Assembly (NCBI GenBank): GCA_964484305.1
Contig: CAZAEI010000049.1
Coordinates: 1 to 5,244 of the forward strand
Source: DAOVFN01 sp964484305
GTDB lineage: Archaea > Aenigmatarchaeota > Aenigmatarchaeia > QMZP01
DNA length: 5,244 bases
Reading direction: 5' to 3'
This document shows, one piece after another, positions 1-5,244 of the stretch (the stretch's first letter is position 1; every line of letters starts with the position of its first letter). Both the position numbers and the translations under genes were made by a program. The notes below the pieces were generated by a model that was not told where the DNA came from, made no database searches, and saw nothing but the letters and a program-made list of their open reading frames with translations.

Positions 1-44
1 CATCTACGGGCTGAAGCCCGTAGGGTTCCCGCCCTATGCGACTA
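1..44. mobile_element. Probable terminal remnant of an IS200/IS605-type (tnpB) element
   Basis: The first 44 bases contain a perfect 8-bp inverted repeat with a TGAA loop, and they sit where the neighbouring HAD gene stops abruptly at about half its normal length. Short GGCTGAAGCC-type hairpins next to the element tip are characteristic of IS200/IS605 and tnpB-only elements in archaea, where the hairpin is recognised in single-stranded form by the transposase and also lies at the 3' end of the TnpB guide RNA. What I see is the hairpin and the broken gene; assignment to this family is inference. No transposase or tnpB is within the window, so it would lie to the left. The exact element boundary cannot be fixed and lies roughly between 35 and 50. 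A short open frame on the plus strand (2-103) crosses this region but has no recognisable homology. Confidence 0.45.
4..23. repeat. Perfect inverted repeat, 8-bp stem with TGAA loop
   Basis: CTACGGGC at 4-11 and GCCCGTAG at 16-23 are exact reverse complements separated by TGAA. No T-run follows on either strand, so an intrinsic terminator is unlikely. The structure fits an insertion-sequence end hairpin, as described for the enclosing element. Confidence 0.85.
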
Positions 45-395
45 GCAGCCTAAAAGTTCTTTACCTGAAGAAGTTGCAATGCATATCTTATACTTGCCTT
101 TAACTTTCTGGTAGAACTCTTCAAAACCAGATATGAATTTCAGCCCCCTTTCAAAAAGGCCCCTTACTATCGCTATACGTTCCTTGGCAAGTTCTTCAGG
201 GTTCCCCTCAAAGCCATAAACTTCTTGCATCACCCGGACTCCCTCAGCCAAAGACCTTCCAGTAATCAGATGCTTAATCCTGTCTCTATCATAAACGAAA
301 CCTCTTCTCCTGAGAAATTCTATTGCTTCTTTATCCCAGAGGGTTTCGTTATCTATAACTATACCCTCTGCATCAAAGATTATCGTATCAATCAT
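42..395 (-). pseudogene. HAD-superfamily phosphatase, C-terminally truncated
   Basis: This 117-residue frame is the N-terminal half of a haloacid dehalogenase-superfamily hydrolase of the beta-phosphoglucomutase-like type (subfamily I with an alpha-helical cap). The N-terminus IIFDAEGIVIDNETLW (residues 5-20) is motif I, with the nucleophile Asp8; the usual second Asp of DxDG is Glu10 here. Residues about 21-90 form the helical cap, and ICIATSSGKE (104-113) is motif II, with Thr108 or Ser109. The frame then ends at residue 117. Family members normally run to about 200-220 residues, so motif III (Lys) and motif IV (the Asp pair that binds Mg2+) are missing and a working phosphatase is not expected. 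The break coincides with the insertion-sequence-like hairpin at the left edge, suggesting disruption by insertion. Base composition (about 42-50% GC in sampled lines) is below that of the neighbouring DUF362 gene. The ATG at 395 was chosen because motif I starts just after it and a TATA-like box lies about 25 bases upstream. The substrate is unknown. Confidence 0.75.
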
Positions 396-415
396 AATTA
401 AAGTGAGATGTATAT

Positions 416-423
416 TTTATAAA
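416..423 (-). promoter_or_regulatory. TATA-like box for the HAD gene
   Basis: TTTATAAA lies 21-28 bases upstream of the minus-strand ATG at 395, in an AT-rich stretch. There is no Shine-Dalgarno sequence before that ATG. The spacing predicts transcription starting at or within a few bases of the ATG, giving a leaderless mRNA. The motif is palindromic, but no plus-strand gene starts to its right. Confidence 0.5.
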
Positions 424-445
424 TTATTGGCATGCTGATGTTAGC

Positions 446-1249
446 TCAAACAGCCACCCTTCGGTAGTCGGGGCTGCCTATCCCCAGCCTGATGGCCTGG
501 GTGATGTGGCCAATATCCTTGGGCTCGAGGCCCCCGAGCTCTGGGAGGATGTTTCTGATGAGCATGAGGCCTGCACAGTCCAGGGCCACGGGGTCCTGGC
601 CGGCGAACATGTAGCCGAACCTCATGGCCTTGCCGCCGTGCCGGAGCTCATTAGCAGCCCTCATGGTCCTGGCCCCGTCCATGATGGTCAGGTTGGCCTT
701 GAAGACATTGTGGAGCTCTGCGATTCCCCTGTGGATGTTCTTGAGCCTTGAGCGCATGAGGATTCTCTCCCGGTTGTGGAGGAAGCCGAAGTGGTTCTTG
801 AGGGAACCGGTTATCGTTGTGTCGGGGTGGTATTTCAGTACAGGAAGGGATATGAGGTACTGGTATGAGAAGGGGGCCGAGGAGACCCTGAGCTTGTAGC
901 CTGCCCTGGTCATGACCTTCCTGAAGGGCTCATCGTGGAGGTTGCAGAGTTCTGTATCGAACTCCCCGCACACCATCTGGAGGGGGTGGTGCTCGATTAT
1001 CTGGTTTGAGTCACCTGCATCGGGGGCGGGCCCGTCCCCGACCATGACCTCGCAGCCCCTGTCTGTGAGGGCCTTCAGGACCTCCCTGAGGACATCCGGG
1101 TGTGTTGTCGTGGGGTAGCGCTCATAGGAGACTATGTTGGGCTTGACAAAGACCCTCTTGCCGGACCACTCCCCCTGGAAGCGCCTGAGGATTGCCTTGG
1201 TGAAGGCCCTCCTGTCATCGGTTTCCCTGACAAAAACAGCTGGCTTCAT
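446..1249 (-). CDS. DUF362 family protein
   Basis: This 267-residue protein has the hallmark motifs of DUF362, a family of unknown biochemical function. They appear in order: VFVKPNIV (33-40), TTTHPDV (47-53), EVMVGDGP (67-74), the core LISLPVLKYH (132-141), TGSLKNHFGF (147-156), TIMDG (188-192) and AGQDPVALD (216-224). The conserved Lys, His and Asp residues suggest a metal- or ligand-binding domain, but no reaction can be assigned. Some DUF362 proteins carry a [4Fe-4S] ferredoxin domain. This one does not: its few cysteines (66, 94, 102, 225) are scattered with no CxxCxxC cluster. No signal peptide or membrane segment is visible, so it is probably cytoplasmic. Its length fits a complete single-domain member. 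The ATG at 1249 leaves 17 bases before the helicase frame, and the TATA-like box at 1271-1278 sits at the right distance for a leaderless transcript. It is divergent from the helicase and upstream of the HAD remnant on the same strand, with 50 bases between them and a separate promoter for the HAD gene. Confidence 0.9.
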   Translation of the reverse strand: MKPAVFVRETDDRRAFTKAILRRFQGEWSGKRVFVKPNIVSYERYPTTTHPDVLREVLKALTDRGCEVMVGDGPAPDAGDSNQIIEHHPLQMVCGEFDTELCNLHDEPFRKVMTRAGYKLRVSSAPFSYQYLISLPVLKYHPDTTITGSLKNHFGFLHNRERILMRSRLKNIHRGIAELHNVFKANLTIMDGARTMRAANELRHGGKAMRFGYMFAGQDPVALDCAGLMLIRNILPELGGLEPKDIGHITQAIRLGIGSPDYRRVAV

Positions 1250-1251
1250 AG

Positions 1252-1260
1252 TTTATTTAT
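1252..1260 (+). promoter_or_regulatory. TATA-like box for the helicase gene
   Basis: TTTATTTAT is centred about 29 bases upstream of the in-frame ATG at 1285 but only 11 bases before the ATG at 1267. Archaeal TATA boxes centre about 26-30 bases before the transcription start, so this box would give a leaderless mRNA beginning at 1285. Nothing TATA-like lies at the matching distance from 1267, and neither ATG has a Shine-Dalgarno sequence. The box lies just upstream of the divergent DUF362 start. Confidence 0.45.
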
Positions 1261-1266
1261 TGCTTT

Positions 1267-4200
1267 ATGGTTAATATACTTTCTATGACTTCCGGGGATG
1301 CGGATTCTGATGCCGTGAAGAAGGTGCTGGAGCTTTCGGGTTTCGATAAGCCGAACCCTGTCCAGGAGCTCGCCATTGAGAAGGGCCTGCTGGGGAAGAG
1401 GAACATGGTTGTGGCCGCCCCCACTGCCTCGGGCAAGACCCTGATTGCGGAGATTGCCGCGCTCCGGGCAATAAGGGAGAACCTGAAGGTCGTGTATATC
1501 GTCCCCCTCAAGGCCCTGGCCAGCGAGAAGTATGAGGAATTCAGGAAGAAGTACGAGCCCCTGGGGATAAGGGTTGCCCTGTCTGTGGGTGACAGGGACT
1601 CGTCAGATACGTGGCTTGCGAAGTACGACATTATAATAGTCACCAGTGAGAAGCTGGACTCCCTCCTCAGGCACGGGATAGGGTGGGCAGGCCAGATAGG
1701 CCTGGTTGTTGCTGATGAGATACACCTCCTGGATGACCCCTCCAGGGGGCCCACACTGGAGGTCGTCCTGACCAGGCTGAGGCAGGGCGCAGACCCCAGG
1801 ATTCTTGCGCTGTCGGCAACGATAAGCAACCATGAGGAGATTGCGGGGTGGCTGGACGCCTCGGCTGTGAAGTCTGAGTGGAGGCCTGTGAAGCTCCTCA
1901 GGGGGGTATGCTTTGATAACAAGGTCAGCTTCTTCCCAAAGGGCAGCATAGAGCTAGACCCGGAAGAGGCTAACCTCAAGGAGCTTGTGGAGCAGGCCCT
2001 GGCAAAAAAGAAGCAGGCCCTGGTCTTCATATCCACAAGGAGGAACGCGGAGTCAGCCGCAGAGAAGGCCAGCAGGTTTGTGGGAAAGGGCCTCACAGCC
2101 GGGGACAGGAAGGAGCTCGGGAGGGTGGCGGAGGGGGTTCTCCATGCCCTTGGGCACCCCACTATCCAGTGCGAGAGGCTGGCGGGATGCATAAGGAGCG
2201 GCACGGCCTTTCATCACGCAGGCCTCACCAGCGAGCAGAGGGGGAGTATTGAGAAGGCCTTTAAATCGGGGCTGATTAAGGTGATTGCCGCCACACCCAC
2301 ACTGGCGGCTGGCATAAACCTGCCCGCGTGGAGGGTGATAATAAGGGACATGAGGAGGTTCAGCGCCCATTCGGGAATGGACTTTATCCCCGTTCTGGAG
2401 ATACAGCAGATGTGCCTTACAGGAGATGCTGAAATACTGACCGTAAATGGAACGTATGAGAAAATAAAAGATATCATTAAGAATGATGTGTCTGTACTCT
2501 CACTTAACACCAATACAGGAAAACTCGAGGAAAAACCGATTACAGAGAAATTCTCAAGACATTCGAATGAGTTGGTATGTCTCAGAACAAATTCCGGAAA
2601 GGAGCTGAAAGCTACCCCTGAGCACCCTGTTCTCGTCTATCAGAAAGATATCTTATGGAAACAAATTGGCGATGTAAAAAAAGGTGACATGATCGGCACA
2701 CTGAATAAAGTAAATGTTTATAGAAAGGTACCGAAATTCATGGACTATCTGGATAAAGATATTTATGTGAAAGATGGCAGAGATATAATTCGTTACCTTT
2801 ACAGACATACTGGCAAGGGATACAAGCATTTTGCACATACATTATCTATCCCTTACAAGACGATCAAATCTTATGCATACAACAAATCAGTACCACTTAA
2901 GCATATACTAAAGCTGTCAAGAACCCTTGGCATTAAAGAGGGTGATATTTACAAGATGTTAGAAAATCGCAGATTTAAAACAAAGTATGGTTCTCAGGTT
3001 GTTTTACCAATAAACATCACAAATGAATTTGCATGGCTTTTGGGTATCATAGCAGCAGAGGGTAGTATTACGGAATATACTGGCCACGGAAGATGGAAGG
3101 GTACCAGATATTCGAAACTGAAATTATCAAACACCAACTCATCAATCATAAAGAAAATAAAAAGCATCCTTGAATCACTTGGGATACGATATTATGAATA
3201 TGTCGGTAAAAGTGGTTTCTGTCCAGATAATCATGTATGGAAAATTGATGTATGTAACCAGACAGTAATAAAGTTGCTAAACAGATTTGGCATACAAAGC
3301 GGAAAGAAGTCGTATACAATCGAGATGAAAGAGGTGTTTGAGTTACCCGACAATCTTGTCAGTAACTTCATTGCTGGACTGTTTGATGGTGATGGTAACT
3401 TCTCTTCATCGATGCCAGGTATAAGACTGAGCTCCATAAGCAAGGACCTGATAAAGAACTGCCAGAGTATGTTTCTCCGTTTTGGTATAAGAAGTACAGT
3501 TCATAAAGAAAAGAAATCATATTGTCTTGCCATTTCCAGGAAGAGTGATATAAACAAGTTCTTCTCCAATATTCCTTGTGTGAGAATCAAGTCAAAACGT
3601 CTATCCCTGAAAAGGGATACTAGACCAATGAAATTCTTTGGGGATGTTGTTTTTGACACAGTTGACACAATCGATAAAAAGATTCTAAAGAAACCTATTA
3701 CTGTCTTCAATATGTCTGTATATGGTAACGAGAATTTTGTTTGTAATAATTTCATTGTACACAACTGCGGAAGGGCAGGGAGGCCCAGGTATGACACCGA
3801 GGGCCAGGCCATACTGCTCGCGGGGAGCGAGGCCGATGCCAGGTATGCCTGGGAGAACTACATAAAGGGCGAGCCCGAGAGGGTCTATTCCAAGTTGGGG
3901 GTCGAGCCTGTCCTGAGGACCCATGTGCTGGCCCTGGTCTCGTCAGGGGTCACACCCACAAGGTCAGGGCTCATGGAGTTCTTTTCAAGGACGTTCTATG
4001 CGCACCAGTACGAGGACTCGGCAGGCCTTGCCGCCATCATGGACAGGATTATCCTCATGCTTGAGGAGTTCGGATTCATCACGACGAACAGTGCCCAAGA
4101 GGATGCGGGGCCCTTCCAGAGCGCAGCCTCCCTGGGGAAGGATATCGAGCTCAGGGCCACGAGTATAGGCAGGAGGGTGTCTGAACTCTATATAGACCCC

Positions 4201-4812
4201 CTCACCGCGAACCATTTCATAAGGAGCCTGGATATTGCCAGGGAAAGGCAGCCAGGCCATATCGGTTATCTGCAGGCCATGAGCAACACCCTTGAGATGT
4301 CACCCATGCTTCCCGTAAGGAAGGGGGACCTTGAGGCCATAAACGACTTCCTGAACAGGGAGGAGAAGAGCCTCATACAGAAGCCCCCCAACCCATGGGA
4401 CATAGAGTATGATGACTACCTCAGGTCAGTCAAGACCGCCATGCTCTTCCAGGAGTGGATGGAGGAGGCAGGGGAGGATGTCCTCCTGGACCGGTTCAGG
4501 GTCACGCCAGGGGAGCTCAGGGTGAGACTGAGCAATGCGGACTGGTTGCTCTATTCCATGCAGGAACTCGGGCTCCTCCTGGGCCACATGGGCATTCTCA
4601 AGGACCTGAGGAAGGTCAGGGTGAGGGTCAGCTACGGGATCAGGGAGGAGCTGCTCCCCCTTGTGAGGTTAAAGGGGGTTGGAAGGGTCAGGGCCAGGAT
4701 GCTTCATACATCCGGCCTCAGGGGCCTTGAGGACCTGAGGAGGATTCCCCAGGCCAGCCTGGAGAGGATTATGGGCCCAGGGGTGGCCAGGCAAATAAAG
4801 GGGCAACTATAG
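1267..4812 (+). CDS. hel308: Hel308 family DNA helicase precursor with an intein in motif VI
   Basis: This is a superfamily 2, Ski2-like ATP-dependent 3'-5' DNA helicase of the Hel308/Hjm family, which acts at stalled replication forks in archaea. Numbered from the first ATG, the motifs are: FDKPNPVQ (26-33, Q-motif-like), motif I APTASGKT (51-58), Ia VPLKALASEKY (79-89), Ib VTSEK (125-129), II DEIH (150-153), III LSAT (182-185), IV QALVFISTR (250-258), FHHAGL (315-320) and V ATPTLAAGINLP (342-353). Motif VI QM/CGRAGRP is split by a 451-residue intein (383-833). After it come the winged helix (about 870-920), the ratchet domain starting near LYIDPLT (974-980) and the terminal helix-hairpin region LKGVGRVRARML (1135-1146). 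Without the intein the protein is 730 residues, close to the usual length of roughly 700-720. Coordinates use the longest frame; promoter spacing favours ATG 1285 (Met7), giving 724 residues. The extein is GC-rich (43/60 and 37/60 in two sampled lines) and the intein is not. Other Ski2-like helicases were considered, but the YIDPLT and GVGRVRAR elements favour Hel308. Confidence 0.95.
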   Translation: MVNILSMTSGDADSDAVKKVLELSGFDKPNPVQELAIEKGLLGKRNMVVAAPTASGKTLIAEIAALRAIRENLKVVYIVPLKALASEKYEEFRKKYEPLGIRVALSVGDRDSSDTWLAKYDIIIVTSEKLDSLLRHGIGWAGQIGLVVADEIHLLDDPSRGPTLEVVLTRLRQGADPRILALSATISNHEEIAGWLDASAVKSEWRPVKLLRGVCFDNKVSFFPKGSIELDPEEANLKELVEQALAKKKQALVFISTRRNAESAAEKASRFVGKGLTAGDRKELGRVAEGVLHALGHPTIQCERLAGCIRSGTAFHHAGLTSEQRGSIEKAFKSGLIKVIAATPTLAAGINLPAWRVIIRDMRRFSAHSGMDFIPVLEIQQMCLTGDAEILTVNGTYEKIKDIIKNDVSVLSLNTNTGKLEEKPITEKFSRHSNELVCLRTNSGKELKATPEHPVLVYQKDILWKQIGDVKKGDMIGTLNKVNVYRKVPKFMDYLDKDIYVKDGRDIIRYLYRHTGKGYKHFAHTLSIPYKTIKSYAYNKSVPLKHILKLSRTLGIKEGDIYKMLENRRFKTKYGSQVVLPINITNEFAWLLGIIAAEGSITEYTGHGRWKGTRYSKLKLSNTNSSIIKKIKSILESLGIRYYEYVGKSGFCPDNHVWKIDVCNQTVIKLLNRFGIQSGKKSYTIEMKEVFELPDNLVSNFIAGLFDGDGNFSSSMPGIRLSSISKDLIKNCQSMFLRFGIRSTVHKEKKSYCLAISRKSDINKFFSNIPCVRIKSKRLSLKRDTRPMKFFGDVVFDTVDTIDKKILKKPITVFNMSVYGNENFVCNNFIVHNCGRAGRPRYDTEGQAILLAGSEADARYAWENYIKGEPERVYSKLGVEPVLRTHVLALVSSGVTPTRSGLMEFFSRTFYAHQYEDSAGLAAIMDRIILMLEEFGFITTNSAQEDAGPFQSAASLGKDIELRATSIGRRVSELYIDPLTANHFIRSLDIARERQPGHIGYLQAMSNTLEMSPMLPVRKGDLEAINDFLNREEKSLIQKPPNPWDIEYDDYLRSVKTAMLFQEWMEEAGEDVLLDRFRVTPGELRVRLSNADWLLYSMQELGLLLGHMGILKDLRKVRVRVSYGIREELLPLVRLKGVGRVRARMLHTSGLRGLEDLRRIPQASLERIMGPGVARQIKGQL
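1271..1278 (-). promoter_or_regulatory. TATA-like box for the DUF362 gene
   Basis: Read on the minus strand the sequence is TATATTAA, preceded by GAAAG, a purine-rich stretch that could act as a BRE. Its centre is about 26 bases upstream of the ATG at 1249, and no Shine-Dalgarno sequence is present, which fits leaderless transcription. The box lies inside the first codons of the longest helicase frame, another hint that helicase translation starts at 1285. Confidence 0.5.
2413..3765 (+). mobile_element. Intein with LAGLIDADG homing endonuclease, inserted in Hel308 motif VI
   Basis: This 451-residue in-frame insertion (precursor residues 383-833) splits QM/CGRAGRP. Splicing blocks: A begins CLTGDAEIL with Cys383 as nucleophile; B is ATPEHPV with Thr450 and His453; F is VFNMSVYGNENFVCNN (813-828), with Asn815 where many inteins have Asp; G is FIVHN with His832-Asn833, followed by Cys834 as the +1 nucleophile. 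The endonuclease carries two LAGLIDADG motifs, LLGIIAAEG (591-599) and IAGLFDGDG (702-710), with catalytic acidic residues Glu598 and Asp709 both present, so DNA cleavage ability is plausible. Residues about 505-558, between block B and the first motif, look like a helix-turn-helix DNA-binding segment. GC is low: 18, 30 and 22 of 60 in lines at 2461, 2581 and 2761, against about 60-70% in the extein, consistent with horizontal acquisition. The homing target would be the empty site coding for QMCGRAGR, a very conserved part of the gene. Splicing competence is inferred from the residues, not shown. Confidence 0.96.
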
Positions 4813-4820
4813 AAAGGTGA
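4813..4820 (+). promoter_or_regulatory. Ribosome binding site of the DUF192 gene
   Basis: AAAGGTGA ends 4 bases before the ATG at 4825. GGTGA pairs with the archaeal 16S rRNA tail (ATCACCTCC). It lies directly after the helicase stop codon. It is the only clear Shine-Dalgarno in the window, as expected for an internal operon gene next to leaderless first genes, and it fixes the DUF192 start. Confidence 0.8.
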
Positions 4821-4824
4821 ATCC

Positions 4825-5193
4825 ATGATTATCAATAAAACAAAGGGGACTATCCTGTGCGAGAGCCATGAAGTGGCCGGGACAGGCTGGCAGAGGACCA
4901 GGGGCCTGATGTTCAGGAAGGCCCTGCCCCAGGGCCGCGGCCTGCTCATGGTATTTGAGCCGCCCAGCCGTCCGGGGATATGGATGCTCGGGATGCGCTT
5001 CCCCATAGACATAGTCTTCCTTGACCCCGGCAGGCGGGTCATCAGGGCTGTGGAGAATGCGAGGCCGCTGGGGTTTTCCTGGCGGACATGGAGAATCTTC
5101 TTTCCGCCGGGGCCGGTTGGTTCTGTATTGGAGCTCCCCGCAGGCAGGGTAAGGGAGAGCAGAACCCGGGTGGGAGATGAAGTGGAGTTCTAA
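4825..5193 (+). CDS. DUF192 family protein
   Basis: This small 122-residue protein matches the DUF192 family, whose function is unknown. Visible family motifs are RTRGLMFRKAL (24-34), GRGLLMVFEPP (37-47), the core GIWMLGMRFPIDIVFLD (51-67), VIRAVENARP (72-81) and the terminal SVLELPAGRV (100-109). The length is typical of the bare domain. Many bacterial members carry a signal peptide and act outside the cytoplasm; this one has none and starts almost directly with the domain, so it is probably cytoplasmic. It begins 12 bases after the helicase stop with a good ribosome binding site, so the two genes are very likely co-transcribed. That suggests shared expression but not necessarily a role in DNA repair. 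GC and codon use resemble the helicase extein and DUF362 gene. Family assignment is confident; function is not. Confidence 0.9.
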   Translation: MIINKTKGTILCESHEVAGTGWQRTRGLMFRKALPQGRGLLMVFEPPSRPGIWMLGMRFPIDIVFLDPGRRVIRAVENARPLGFSWRTWRIFFPPGPVGSVLELPAGRVRESRTRVGDEVEF

Positions 5194-5244
5194 AAATTTG
5201 CAGCCAGACTATAAGGATATCCATCAGCCATCCTGGATTTCTTT

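Noticed and set aside
4..23. Hairpin as an intrinsic terminator of the HAD gene
   Set aside because: No T-rich run follows on the minus strand, and the HAD gene is truncated there, not naturally ended.
506..1118. Several plus-strand frames opposite the DUF362 gene
   Set aside because: They overlap one another and the strongly motif-supported DUF362 frame, with no homology or ribosome binding site of their own.
1257..2204. Long open minus-strand frame of 315 codons opposite the helicase N-terminal half
   Set aside because: It is the antisense of a GC-rich coding region with clear helicase motifs; its serine- and leucine-rich composition matches reversed AGG/GAG codons, and it has no recognisable domain.
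2413..3765. Group I or archaeal bulge-helix-bulge intron encoding an endonuclease
   Set aside because: The insert is one continuous in-frame translation, begins with Cys, ends His-Asn-Cys and has intein blocks A, B, F and G, so protein splicing explains it fully.
5213..5236. AGGAT/ATCCT inverted repeat followed by a T-rich end, as a terminator for the helicase-DUF192 operon
   Set aside because: The stem is only 5 bp with an 11-base loop and the window ends before any T-run can be judged.
1..5244. CRISPR array, tRNA or rRNA genes
   Set aside because: No regularly spaced direct repeats and no tRNA or rRNA signature sequences are seen; nearly all bases are in supported genes.

Overview
The window looks archaeal. 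It encodes a Hel308-type (Ski2-like) superfamily 2 DNA helicase, a family typical of archaea. Three gene starts lack a Shine-Dalgarno sequence but have a TATA-like box about 25 bases upstream, as expected for leaderless archaeal transcripts. Arginine is mostly AGG and ATA isoleucine is common. I cannot place the lineage more precisely. The chromosomal genes are GC-rich (sampled lines about 60-70% GC), while two stretches are clearly poorer in GC: the left-end HAD fragment and the middle of the helicase gene.

Layout from left to right. Positions 1 to about 44 hold a perfect 8-bp hairpin with a TGAA loop, resembling the terminal hairpins of IS200/IS605-type (tnpB) elements. It abuts the abrupt end of a HAD-family phosphatase gene (395 down to 42, minus strand) that has lost its C-terminal half. 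Next, on the minus strand, is an intact DUF362-family gene (1249 down to 446). It is divergent from the helicase gene (1267 or 1285 to 4812, plus strand) across a very short spacer that carries two back-to-back TATA-like boxes. A DUF192-family gene (4825-5193) follows 12 bases after the helicase with a clear GGTGA ribosome binding site, so the two probably form an operon. The last 51 bases show no certain feature.

The main point of interest is the helicase gene. Its single 1181-codon frame contains an in-frame intein of 451 residues (2413-3765) lying exactly between M and C of helicase motif VI (QM/CGRAGRP). The intein has all splicing landmarks (Cys1, block B T-x-x-H, terminal His-Asn, Cys+1) and a two-motif LAGLIDADG homing endonuclease with both catalytic acidic residues kept. 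A helix-turn-helix-like segment lies between the N-terminal splicing block and the endonuclease. Its GC content is far below that of the flanking helicase, which points to invasion from elsewhere. Because motif VI supplies the arginine finger, the helicase should be inactive until the intein splices out, leaving a product of about 724-730 residues.

Functionally, the helicase (restart and repair of stalled forks) is the only gene with a clear role. DUF362, DUF192 and the broken HAD gene have no firm functional link to it beyond position.
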